Below, piece by piece: positions 7,771 to 14,858 of a stretch of 20,108 nt of DNA (the stretch's first letter is position 1; each line of letters begins with the position of its first letter). Source of the stretch: an uncultured Lachnospiraceae bacterium (lineage in GTDB: Bacteria > Bacillota > Clostridia > Lachnospirales > Lachnospiraceae). The stretch lies in assembly GCA_910579685.1 (NCBI GenBank), contig CAJTVN010000052.1, positions 1-20,108 of the forward strand. Direction: 5' to 3'. The notes beneath the pieces were generated by a model, which ran no database searches, was not told the DNA's origin, and worked only from the letters and a program-made list of their open reading frames with translations. A program made the position numbers and the translations under genes.

Positions 7771-7985
7771 TAGGTAATTGCGAAACAGTAAGTTGCTGAA
7801 ATATTCAGACAATATTTCTCCTCAAATCCTGTTTCGCCAAGCATTCCATCAAGCCCAGTAAAGCATAAGTCAGTCGAGCAAAGGCTCTCCTGCCTTCTAT
7901 GGTCTTGATTCCATGGCGAATAAGGCTTTTCGCAGAAAGTATTGTCTGAATATTCTGCAAATTTACAAGTTTCGCAATTACCTAA
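7771..7985. mobile_element. 215-bp MITE-like element with long terminal inverted repeats and an 11-bp flanking duplication
   Basis: The ends are TAGGTAATTGCGAAAC at 7771-7786 and its exact complement at 7969-7984. Imperfect pairing continues inward for about 70-80 bp per arm, including GAATATTCAGACAATA-type blocks. ATTTTCATAAA occurs at 7760-7770 and again at 7986-7996, the pattern expected of an 11-bp target duplication. No transposase gene fits inside, so it would be a non-autonomous element moved in trans. Its right end sits directly against the AAGGAGAGG ribosome binding site of the PHP-HAD gene. It therefore forms most of the 5' leader of that gene or separates it from its former promoter. 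Confidence 0.75.
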
Positions 7986-8017
7986 ATTTTCATAAAGCGA
8001 AAAAGGAGAGGATTTCC

Positions 8018-9712
8018 ATGAACGCAGTTGATCTTCATGTACATTCCAGCAAATCAGACGGAAGCTTTTCCCCCGCCGCCCTGGTGGATTATGCCATTGA
8101 AAAAGGCCTTTGCGCCATCGCCCTTACCGACCACGACACCATAGACGGCGTGGGGGAAGCCCTGGCGGCCGCCAGGGGCAAAAACATAGAAGTCATTCCC
8201 GGCATTGAATTTTCTTCCGATTACGAAGGGGAGGACATTCACATTGTAGGGCTCTATCTGGACTGCGGCAGCGCCTTTCTGCGCCGCAGGATGGAAAACT
8301 TTGTGAACAGCCGCATAACCCGTAACCGGGAAATGTGCAGACGGCTCACGCAGCGGGGCCTTCCCGTGACCTACGAGGAGCTTACCCGTGCGTTTCCGGA
8401 CTGCGTCATCACCCGGGCCCACTACGCCAGGTATCTTGAAAGCCACGGCTATACCAAAAGTCTTAAGGAAGCCTTCGACCGCTACATCGGGGACGACTGT
8501 CCCTGCTATGTCCCCCGGAAAAAGATTTCCCCCATACGCGCCGTGGAGATCGTCCTTCGGGCCGGAGGCGTTCCCATCCTGGCCCACCCCATGCTGTACC
8601 ATATGAGCCCGGCAAAGCTGGACGGGCTGGTATCCACCTTAAAGGATGCCGGACTTGTGGGAATCGAGGCCGTCTACAGCACCTACTCTCCTGCGGATGA
8701 ACGCATTGTCCGCAGGCTTGCCGCCAAATACGATCTTTGTATCAGCGGCGGCTCGGATTTCCACGGAAGCGCCAAGCCCGGCCTGGATCTTGGATGCGGC
8801 TATGGAAAGCTGTTCGTGCCCGAAGAAATTTTGACAAAGCTGAAAGAAAAACACCGCCAGATAAAGGAGATGCCCATGCAGTTTCGAAAAACAAAAATAC
8901 TTTTTACCGACCTGGACGGCACCCTGCTGGATTCCACCAAGCAGATTGGCGCATACACCAGAGAAATTTTAAACGCCTGGTCGGATGCCGGCCACAAGCT
9001 CGCCCTGTGCTCCGGAAGGGACATCAACAGCGTTGGCAGCGTGAAAGATTACCTGCATCTGGATTATCCCGGCATGTATCTGATCGGCTACAACGGCGGC
9101 CAGATCGTGGAATGCGAAACCGGAAAAACCCTCTACCGCGCGGCCCTCACCCCGGAGCAGGTTAAGTATCTCATGAACGAGGCGGACAGGCATGATCTCC
9201 ATTTCCACACCTACTCCGATACCCATATCGTCTCCCCCAGGGATGACGAAGAGCTGGCCTACTACCGCAGGGTCATCAAAACCCCAACCGTCATCAGCAG
9301 CACCTTTACGCAAAAGGGCGCTCTTGACATACAGAAGCACGGCGCCTGCAAGTGCATGATCGTGGAGCTTCATGACTTTGAAAAAATGGATGCCTTCCGG
9401 CGATCCCTCCTTCCCTATGCCGAAAAGGAAGGGATCACGCTTACGTATTCCAGTCCCTATTACATGGAAATCTTTCCCTCCATCTCAGGAAAGGGAGCCG
9501 CCGTCAAAAAGCTTTGCGAGCTGATCGGCATGAATCCCGCATTTGCCGTGGCTGCCGGGGACGCCCAAAACGACCTCTCCATGATCGAGGCGGCGGGTTT
9601 CGGAATCGCCATGCCGAACGGCTGTGACGAGTTAAAGGACGCCGCCACTCTCACCGCTGCCTTTGACAACGACCACGACGGGCTGGCCCATGCGCTGTAT
9701 GATCTGATCTGA
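8018..9712 (+). CDS. PHP-domain phosphoesterase fused to a Cof-type HAD hydrolase
   Basis: Two metal-dependent phosphatase folds lie in one uninterrupted frame of 564 residues. Residues 1 to about 285 are a PHP domain of the TrpH/YciV type, which acts on nucleotides or short RNA ends. Its metal-binding motifs are DLHVHSSKSDG, LTDHDTIDG, PGIEFSS, LAHPM and GSDFHG. Residues from about 290 on are a HAD-IIB (Cof) hydrolase. It has the nucleophile motif TDLDGTLLD (D298 and D300), LALCSGRD as motif II, and GDAQNDLSM as the C-terminal motif. HAD-IIB proteins usually hydrolyse sugar phosphates or flavin phosphates. The start at 8018 has AAGGAGAGG at good spacing; an upstream in-frame ATG lies inside the MITE and is rejected. 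An internal AAAGGAG (8863-8869) precedes an in-frame ATG at 8876, so the HAD half may also be made alone. Confidence 0.88.
   Translation: MNAVDLHVHSSKSDGSFSPAALVDYAIEKGLCAIALTDHDTIDGVGEALAAARGKNIEVIPGIEFSSDYEGEDIHIVGLYLDCGSAFLRRRMENFVNSRITRNREMCRRLTQRGLPVTYEELTRAFPDCVITRAHYARYLESHGYTKSLKEAFDRYIGDDCPCYVPRKKISPIRAVEIVLRAGGVPILAHPMLYHMSPAKLDGLVSTLKDAGLVGIEAVYSTYSPADERIVRRLAAKYDLCISGGSDFHGSAKPGLDLGCGYGKLFVPEEILTKLKEKHRQIKEMPMQFRKTKILFTDLDGTLLDSTKQIGAYTREILNAWSDAGHKLALCSGRDINSVGSVKDYLHLDYPGMYLIGYNGGQIVECETGKTLYRAALTPEQVKYLMNEADRHDLHFHTYSDTHIVSPRDDEELAYYRRVIKTPTVISSTFTQKGALDIQKHGACKCMIVELHDFEKMDAFRRSLLPYAEKEGITLTYSSPYYMEIFPSISGKGAAVKKLCELIGMNPAFAVAAGDAQNDLSMIEAAGFGIAMPNGCDELKDAATLTAAFDNDHDGLAHALYDLI
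8863..8878 (+). promoter_or_regulatory. Internal ribosome binding site and in-frame ATG at the PHP/HAD junction
   Basis: AAAGGAG at 8863-8869 is followed after six bases by ATG at 8876, exactly where the HAD domain begins (MQFRKTKILF). The site matches ordinary gene starts in this window and is in frame with the upstream PHP domain. Either a stop codon was lost between two adjacent genes, or both a fused and a short product are made. Confidence 0.6.
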
Positions 9713-9768
9713 GGCCAAAGTCACAACCGTTTTTCTTTCACATACTATAAAAAAAACAGGATTTAAAG

Positions 9769-10404
9769 ATGAACGGCCATTATAAATTTGTCAACACTCC
9801 ACTGCCATACGCCTTCGAGGCCATGGAACCCTATATTGATAAAAAGGCAATGTACTTACACCATGACAAGCATCTTCAGACTTACATTGACAACCTGAAC
9901 CGTACCCTCAGCAACCACCCGGAGCTTCAGAACTGGACCCTCGAGCAGCTGATCATTAATGCGCCCTGTCTTCCAAAAGAGATCCGGTCGGATATAAAAA
10001 ATAACGGCGGCGGTGTTTTTAATCACCAATTCTATTTTTCCAATCTTGCCAATCCGGCTTTTCCGCAGCCTGTCGGGATTCTGGCGCAAGCCATGGAAAA
10101 TGCATTTGGCAGTTATCCGTCGTTTCGCAATCAGTTCAAAGAGGCCGCATTATCCGTGTTTGGCTCAGGCTATGCATGGCTTGTGGTTAACGCAGCCGGA
10201 CAGCTCGGTATTCTTACAACCAAAAATCAGGATACCCCTCTGGAAATGGGCCTGGTTCCCGTGCTCAATATAGATGTCTGGGAGCACGCCTATTATCTGA
10301 AGCATTATAACCTGAGAGCCGACTATATAGACGACTGGTTCCACGTAGTCAACTGGGAGCAGGCCAGTCAGAATTACACGCACTGCTTCCCCGGGCTTTT
10401 TTAA
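9769..10404 (+). CDS. sodA: Superoxide dismutase, Mn/Fe family (manganese-type second shell)
   Basis: This enzyme converts superoxide to hydrogen peroxide and oxygen. The four metal ligands are present: H31 in HHDKHLQTY, H86 in NHQFYF, and D169 and H173 in DVWEHAYY. Gateway residues H35 and Y39 are in place. The outer-sphere glutamine lies in NQDTPL (Q154), as in manganese enzymes. NNGGGVFNH lacks the glutamine used by iron enzymes, so manganese or cambialistic use is predicted. GSGYAWL and NHQFYF carry Y and F where most relatives have W. The 211-residue length is normal and there is no signal peptide, so it is cytoplasmic. AGGA lies 8 nt before the ATG. The gene is 56 bp after the PHP-HAD gene and might be co-transcribed. 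A weak ATCC/GGAT hairpin followed by TTTTT directly after the stop may terminate it. Confidence 0.93.
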   Translation: MNGHYKFVNTPLPYAFEAMEPYIDKKAMYLHHDKHLQTYIDNLNRTLSNHPELQNWTLEQLIINAPCLPKEIRSDIKNNGGGVFNHQFYFSNLANPAFPQPVGILAQAMENAFGSYPSFRNQFKEAALSVFGSGYAWLVVNAAGQLGILTTKNQDTPLEMGLVPVLNIDVWEHAYYLKHYNLRADYIDDWFHVVNWEQASQNYTHCFPGLF

Positions 10405-10434
10405 TATCCTGATGGGATTTTTAAAGTTTATTAC

Positions 10435-10530
10435 TATTTTGCCATGCCATTCATAAGCCGCCAGATAATACGCTGCCGGCTGTAAGCGAACCGGGGGAAA
10501 AGGGGAGGCGCAGTGAATGGTGGCAAAATA
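10435..10530. repeat. 96-bp inverted repeat between sodA and tRNA-Glu
   Basis: The left arm TATTTTGCCATGCCATTCA (10435-10453) pairs with TGAATGGTGGCAAAATA (10514-10530), apart from a two-base bulge. The enclosed ~60 bp is GC-rich, has no good coding frame and contains short GC stems. It may be a small structured RNA, a MITE fragment or a repeat unit. The last bases of the right arm reach the T-run of the tRNA terminator. Confidence 0.5.
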
Positions 10531-10560
10531 AAAACACCGTACCTACCGACCAACGGTATT
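10530..10560 (-). terminator. Terminator of the tRNA-Glu gene
   Basis: On the minus strand ATACCGT pairs with ACGGTGT (one G-U pair), followed by TTTTTATTTT. It lies about 39 bp downstream of the tRNA 3' end. Confidence 0.65.
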
Positions 10561-10598
10561 TACAGTGCTTTCAGGGTTGGGCTGTTATAAAACAGTCG

Positions 10599-10670
10599 CA
10601 GCTCGTAGGGGAATCGAACCCCTGTTTCCGCCGTGAGAGGGCGGCGTCTTAACCGCTTGACCAACGAGCC
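10599..10670 (-). tRNA. tRNA-Glu (anticodon CTC)
   Basis: The 72-nt cloverleaf folds fully. The acceptor stem GGCTCGT pairs with ACGAGCT, with a G-U pair at 1:72, and the discriminator is G. The anticodon stem CCGCC/GGCGG holds the loop CTCTCAC, so the anticodon is CTC (10635-10637), reading GAG. The T-arm is AGGGG-TTCGATT-CCCCT. The 3' CCA is not encoded. It has its own promoter and terminator and is not in a cluster here. Reading only GAG, it would normally supplement a TTC isoacceptor elsewhere. Confidence 0.95.
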
Positions 10671-10700
10671 TCACGATTGCCTTGCGCAACGTACTTGTTT

Positions 10701-10729
10701 ATTATAGTACGGGATTCAAAAAAAAGCAA
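10701..10729 (-). promoter_or_regulatory. Promoter of tRNA-Glu
   Basis: On the minus strand the -35 hexamer TTGCTT (10724-10729) and the perfect -10 hexamer TATAAT (10701-10706) are separated by 17 bp. The -10 lies about 30 bp upstream of the tRNA 5' end. Confidence 0.75.
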
Positions 10730-10804
10730 GCCCTTTTTTGAAAATTTTTGCAAAAATTTGTAACGGTTCTGCCATGCGGAATTGATTGTGGAATATGATT
10801 CTTA

Positions 10805-12133
10805 TTAATAACGGTATTTCGCCCGCTTCGCCACCAGAAACAGCGCCGTCACCACGGCGGCCATAAGCTCCGCAATGACAATGGAGATCCAGATCCCGTC
10901 AATCCCCCAAATCAGGGGAAGAACCAGCACCGCCGCAACCTGAAACACCAGCGTCCGCAAAAAGGCGATCACCGCAGACACCAGACCGTTGTTCAGCGCC
11001 GTGAAAAAGGAAGAGCCGTAGATCGCAATCCCGGAAAACAGGAAGGAAAAGGAATAGATCGCAAACCCTCTCCTCGTCAGCTCAAAAAGCCCCCGGTCAT
11101 ACCCCACAAAGATCCGGGAAAGCGGCGCCGCCAGCCCCTGCGCCAGCGCCAGCATACACAGGGAAAAAATCCCGATCAGCAAAAGACTTTTTCGCAGCAG
11201 GCTTCCAAGCTCCCCATGATTTCCGGCCCCGTAATGATATCCGACCACCGGAGCCGTGCCGATGGAGTAGCCGATAAATGCTGCGAGAAAAATCATGTTC
11301 ACATACATCAGCACGCCGTAGGCCGCAACGCCGTCCTCACCGGCATACTTCATGAGCTGGACATTATAGAGCATACTCACCAGCGACATGGAAATATTGC
11401 TCATCAGCTCCGATGATCCGTTGGTGCATGCCTTCCAGAGCGCACCGCCGTCAAACTTCGTCTTTGTCAGCCGCAGAAGGCTGGTATTTTGCCGGAAAAA
11501 GTAAAACAGAGGCACGATACCGCCCACCACCTGGCTGAATGCGGTGGCGGATGCGGCTCCAACAAGTCCCCATGGAAAAACCGCCACAAAAAGCCAGTCC
11601 AGAACCATGTTCGTAAGTCCGGAAGCCACCGTCACCCAAAGTCCCAGATTGGGCTTTTCCGCCGTGATAAAAAAACTCTGGAACTCCATCTGCAGAATAA
11701 AGGCAGGCAGTGCAGCAAGGACAAGACGCCCGTACAGGACGCAGTGATCCAGCATTTCACCCTGAGCGCCGAGCAGTGCCGCTATGGGGCGCAGCAGCAG
11801 CATTCCCAGGGCCGTAATCACCGCCCCGCAGAGAACCGAGAGATACACGAACAGGGAAAACAGCCGGTTTGCCTTATCCTGGTTCCCTTCTCCCATGGTC
11901 TTGGCAATCAGGGCGCTTCCCCCGGTTCCGAACATGAAGCCCACCGCCCCAAGGATCATTAGAAAGGGATAAATAAAATTGACCGCCGCAAAGGGCGTCT
12001 TTCCCACAAAATTGGAAACAAAAAAACCGTCCACCACGCCATAGATGGATGTAAAAATCATCATCACGATAGACGGCAGCGTAAACCGCATTAACTTCTT
12101 ATAAGTAAAATGATCGGACAACTGAATTTTCAT
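10805..12133 (-). CDS. MATE family efflux transporter
   Basis: This 442-residue inner-membrane antiporter of the MATE class has about 12 hydrophobic segments in two homologous halves. Each half begins with a MATE-type pattern: YKKLMRFTLPSIVMMIFTSI then GVVDGFFVSNFVG at the N terminus, and LMSNISMSLVSMLYN after the central loop. Other family features are GTGGSALIAKTMGEG and IGTAPVVGYHYGAGN. MATE proteins export cationic drugs, toxins or metabolites using Na+ or H+ gradients; the substrate cannot be read from the sequence. The ATG is preceded by TTAGGAG. The gene follows marR by 34 nt on the same strand, which implies a drug- or metabolite-inducible operon controlled by the palindrome at 12662-12711. 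Confidence 0.93.
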   Translation of the reverse strand: MKIQLSDHFTYKKLMRFTLPSIVMMIFTSIYGVVDGFFVSNFVGKTPFAAVNFIYPFLMILGAVGFMFGTGGSALIAKTMGEGNQDKANRLFSLFVYLSVLCGAVITALGMLLLRPIAALLGAQGEMLDHCVLYGRLVLAALPAFILQMEFQSFFITAEKPNLGLWVTVASGLTNMVLDWLFVAVFPWGLVGAASATAFSQVVGGIVPLFYFFRQNTSLLRLTKTKFDGGALWKACTNGSSELMSNISMSLVSMLYNVQLMKYAGEDGVAAYGVLMYVNMIFLAAFIGYSIGTAPVVGYHYGAGNHGELGSLLRKSLLLIGIFSLCMLALAQGLAAPLSRIFVGYDRGLFELTRRGFAIYSFSFLFSGIAIYGSSFFTALNNGLVSAVIAFLRTLVFQVAAVLVLPLIWGIDGIWISIVIAELMAAVVTALFLVAKRAKYRY

Positions 12134-12167
12134 AGCTCCTAAAACCTCTCTTTATCTCCTGCCGTTC

Positions 12168-12620
12168 TCAATCTTTCTCCTGCCTGGATATCCCCGCAAC
12201 CCTGGTGCGGAAACTGTCCAGATACCGCTGCGTCAGCCTCAGATAAAGCTCGCACTCCTCCTGGGTCCAGGAATCCCAGATTTCCTCCTCAATTCTGATC
12301 AGCCGCAACGCCGTTCTTCCCATGAGCTCCTCTCCTCTTTCCGTGAGCCTTACCACCTTTTTCCTGCCATCATAGGCGTCCAGCCAGACATATCCTTCCT
12401 CCTCCAGCCTGCGCACCGCCGAGTGAACGGTCTGCTTGCTGGTTCCGGAGAGCCTGCCGATCTCATGCAAAAGGCAGCTCCCCTCATGATCACAGACGGC
12501 GTACAGCACCATCATGGCGCTGTCGCTCAGCCCAAACCGCAGAGCCGCCTCATGATACAAGGAATTGATCTCGCTCGTCAGAAAATTAAAATGCTTCAAC
12601 TGCTGTTCCGCCCTTTTCAT
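12168..12620 (-). CDS. MarR family transcriptional regulator
   Basis: This is a 150-residue winged-helix regulator. MarR proteins act as dimers that usually repress their own operon until a small molecule binds. N-terminal and C-terminal helices for dimerisation flank the DNA-binding region. The recognition helix region is GTSKQTVHSAVRRLEEEG and the wing is DGRKKVVRLTERG. I choose the ATG at 12618-12620 because GAGGAG lies eight bases upstream. An in-frame ATG 24 bases further upstream would add eight residues but has only a weak GGGAACGG site. The gene heads an operon with the MATE exporter. Its promoter is embedded in a perfect palindrome, so autorepression is very likely. The inducing ligand is unknown. 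Confidence 0.93.
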   Translation of the reverse strand: MKRAEQQLKHFNFLTSEINSLYHEAALRFGLSDSAMMVLYAVCDHEGSCLLHEIGRLSGTSKQTVHSAVRRLEEEGYVWLDAYDGRKKVVRLTERGEELMGRTALRLIRIEEEIWDSWTQEECELYLRLTQRYLDSFRTRVAGISRQEKD

Positions 12621-12661
12621 TGCTGTCACTCCTCTCATTTTCATCCGTTCCCATATAATAA

Positions 12662-12711
12662 AACACGTCCGAAATCAGACCTATTCAGTATAGTCTGATT
12701 TCGGACGTGTT
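12662..12711. promoter_or_regulatory. Perfect 19-bp-arm palindrome overlapping the marR promoter (probable MarR operator)
   Basis: Arms at 12662-12680 and 12693-12711 are exact complements (AACACGTCCGAAATCAGAC) around a 12-bp spacer. On the minus strand the -35 TTGACA (12711-12716) abuts one arm, that arm fills the 18-bp spacer, and the -10 TATACT (12687-12692) sits in the palindrome centre. A bound dimer or pair of dimers would block the promoter completely. The same sequence could also form a strong RNA hairpin at the start of the transcript's template region. Confidence 0.85.
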
Positions 12712-12726
12712 GTCAAGTCCTGAATT

Positions 12727-12867
12727 TCATTTCACAGAAACTTCCGCCCTCCGCTCCTTTTGCATGCAGATCCGGATCACCGTTTTTCCCTGCTCACTGT
12801 GCCGAAGGCTGTTGCTGAATAAATTGCGGAAGGCTCTGATTATGGTCAACAAAGGCCTTGGGTTCTT
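12727..12867 (-). pseudogene. Histidine kinase relic (N-box fragment)
   Basis: A 46-codon open stretch bounded by stops encodes RAFRNLFSNSLRHS followed by EQGKTVIRI. This closely fits the N-box of the HATPase_c domain of sensor kinases, where RAFRNLLSNA-like sequences bind ATP. A stop codon falls where the DxG motif (VKD.G) should continue, and upstream sequence is in another frame with no recognisable HisKA domain. There is no start codon with a ribosome binding site. It is therefore probably the remnant of a decayed kinase gene, between the marR operon and the GH43 operon. The rest of 12712-12986 holds no gene I can identify. Confidence 0.5.
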
Positions 12868-12986
12868 TTATCCCTACTCCCTCTACAGTCTTGGGATGCG
12901 GGCAAACAATCCACAGATGAAAATTGACGTCAGAGCCATTCTGGTCTCCTGCGCCTTGTATGGTGTAATCTTCTGCGCCCTTTCGG

Positions 12987-14834
12987 TCACTGCGCAGCAC
13001 CGCCGCAGCCAGTGACCACCGCCACGGTTTTCACATCCGCAAGCTCCGGTGCAAGATCCTTTTCCTCGGTCAGGTCAAGAACCGGAAAGCCCTCCGTATT
13101 AAAATGCACCCGGCGGATTCCCGTGCTCCTTGGCCCGTCCACTCCCGGTCTTGCGTGATAGGTGTTGAAAACCAGCCCGTCCTCATCCGTCACATAAGCA
13201 TTATGGCCGGTTCCGTATTCTCCCTCCACACTCCTGGATGAGAGCAGCGGACAGTTTTCCTTCACCCAGTTTTGCGGATCCAGAAGGTCGTCCGACGTAT
13301 CCCCGGTGAGCAGTCCCACCGTATAAGTGCTGTCCACTGCGGCGGCCGAGTAAGTGAGGTATACCTTTGTTCCCCTTTTCAGGGCAAAAGGCCCCTCCGC
13401 CACGAAGGTGTGGTTATTTTCCCAGCCATATTCCGGCATGGCAAGGAGCACCGGCTCTGTGGCAAGCTTCCAGGGCTGCGCCGGATCAATGGATGCAATG
13501 TACAGAAAGGCGCCCTGATCAACGGGCTGGAACTGTCTCTGGGACCAGCACACATAATGGGTTCCTCCCGCCTCGAAATACGTCATGTCCAGCGTAATAC
13601 CCTCCTTGCCAAAAAGCCAGCTGCCGTCCTTTCTCCGGACCCTCCTTGGCTCCTCCCAGTCGCAGGCTTTCATGGGATTCCCGTTTTCCTTCAACATCAT
13701 CACATGGCACTGTTCGTCATAGAAGGACTGAGGCGTCCCGGCATGAAGCACACAGAGCCTTCCCCCGATCACGTGCAGCTCCGGCGCCCAAAGAAGATTT
13801 CCCAGATGAGGATAGGTATAGGCATCCAGAATTTTCACCTGCTGGGCCGTGGCAAGGCCCGGTATGGTATCCGCCTTGCGGATATAAATCGTATGCTCAT
13901 GATCCAGATCGTTGGTGGAGATAAAATAATATTTCCCCTGCCATCTTCCGATGCAGGGATCCGCCTTATGCCAGGCCACCGGAAATTCATAGCGGTCCTG
14001 ATGAACCCGGCCTGTGACCTCGTAAGTACCCGGCCGGCTCCAGTCAATATCCCCGTCATACCAGTCCACTCTCTTTTCCACACGGCTGCCGTCACTGTAC
14101 ACTGCCGTGGCCTTCACCGCCGCAAGCTCCCTGGAAGAGGAAACCTCTGCCCGCTCCGGCACCTGATTGGCAATATTCTCCGGCACCAGAAACCTCACTC
14201 TGAGCCTTTGCGCCTCTTCTTCCGTAAGCTCCAGCACGTTTCGAACCACCGCCCCTTGCGGAAGTGCGCTCCCGGAAGGAACCGTGAGCGTTACGGACGC
14301 TTTCTGGAAAAAGGTCTCCCTTTTCACCGGGAAAATCCCATCCTCACAGGGCTTCTCTGCCGCAAGCGCTTCCAGTGTCTGCGCCTCCATCCCGAAGCAC
14401 TCTCCGCCGCTCTCCCTCCACAGCAGCCGGTAGCGCCGGCCTTCTGCGTCATACTGACACAGCGCGTCCTCGATCATCTCCCCTCTTCCCAGATCCATCA
14501 GGGGCCATTCCCTGTAATGGATCAGATCCTCTGAGGTAAAAAGCAGGAGTTTTCCCGCCGCAGATATATCCGCACTCCCGTCCGGCTCTGTTCTCTGGGC
14601 AACAACCCCAAACATCCCGTCCGCCAGGGAAAAGAGCCAGGGGTTTTTCAGGCTCTTCGCATTCAGGGTCCCGTCCTCATTCCTCGCAGCCTTCGCATAC
14701 AGGATACCGGAATTATGGTTCAGGCTGGTGATCCTCCCGTCCGGCTCCTGCAAAGCCAGATGCATACTGTAAGCAAGCTTTTCCGAATAGATGGCATCCT
14801 CCATAGGAAGCCTGGTATAGCATAGCACTCTCAT
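12987..14834 (-). CDS. GH43 family glycosidase with Ig-like domain (arabinofuranosidase/xylosidase type)
   Basis: The protein has 615 residues and no signal peptide, so it is predicted to act in the cytoplasm on imported oligosaccharides. Residues 1 to about 175 form a beta-rich domain resembling another propeller-type sugar-binding unit. Residues about 185-282 look like a bacterial Ig-like module (AVYSDGSRVEKRVDWYDG and PGTYEVTG). Residues about 285-600 are the five-bladed GH43 catalytic domain. It has D292 in KADPCIGRW (base), D416 in ITLDMTYF (pKa modulator), E480 in FVAEGPF (acid) and H544 in GTGHNAYV (central metal-site histidine). GH43 enzymes remove arabinose or xylose from plant polysaccharide fragments; the exact linkage cannot be fixed. 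AAGGAGAG precedes the ATG. It lies 24 nt after the upstream GH43-like gene, so the two form one operon. Confidence 0.88.
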   Translation of the reverse strand: MRVLCYTRLPMEDAIYSEKLAYSMHLALQEPDGRITSLNHNSGILYAKAARNEDGTLNAKSLKNPWLFSLADGMFGVVAQRTEPDGSADISAAGKLLLFTSEDLIHYREWPLMDLGRGEMIEDALCQYDAEGRRYRLLWRESGGECFGMEAQTLEALAAEKPCEDGIFPVKRETFFQKASVTLTVPSGSALPQGAVVRNVLELTEEEAQRLRVRFLVPENIANQVPERAEVSSSRELAAVKATAVYSDGSRVEKRVDWYDGDIDWSRPGTYEVTGRVHQDRYEFPVAWHKADPCIGRWQGKYYFISTNDLDHEHTIYIRKADTIPGLATAQQVKILDAYTYPHLGNLLWAPELHVIGGRLCVLHAGTPQSFYDEQCHVMMLKENGNPMKACDWEEPRRVRRKDGSWLFGKEGITLDMTYFEAGGTHYVCWSQRQFQPVDQGAFLYIASIDPAQPWKLATEPVLLAMPEYGWENNHTFVAEGPFALKRGTKVYLTYSAAAVDSTYTVGLLTGDTSDDLLDPQNWVKENCPLLSSRSVEGEYGTGHNAYVTDEDGLVFNTYHARPGVDGPRSTGIRRVHFNTEGFPVLDLTEEKDLAPELADVKTVAVVTGCGGAAQ

Positions 14835-14858
14835 AAATCTCTCTCCTTTTTTCTGTTT

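Noticed and set aside
6481..7812. Long open frame (443 codons) antisense to the ABC-F gene
   Set aside because: The real gene on the plus strand has full family motifs; the antisense frame has none and extends into the terminator and MITE.
7913..8017. Upstream extension of the PHP-HAD protein to an ATG at 7913
   Set aside because: That ATG lies inside the MITE with no binding site, while the ATG at 8018 has AAGGAGAGG and starts the conserved DLHVHS motif.
12707..13015. 102-codon plus-strand frame and a 68-codon minus-strand frame between the palindrome and the GH43 gene
   Set aside because: Neither has a recognisable domain; the plus-strand frame begins inside the operator palindrome without a binding site, and the minus-strand frame overlaps the GH43 stop.
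13272..14534. Long open frame (420 codons) antisense to the GH43 gene
   Set aside because: It lies opposite clear GH43 catalytic motifs, and its composition is that of an antisense shadow (rich in R, H and P).
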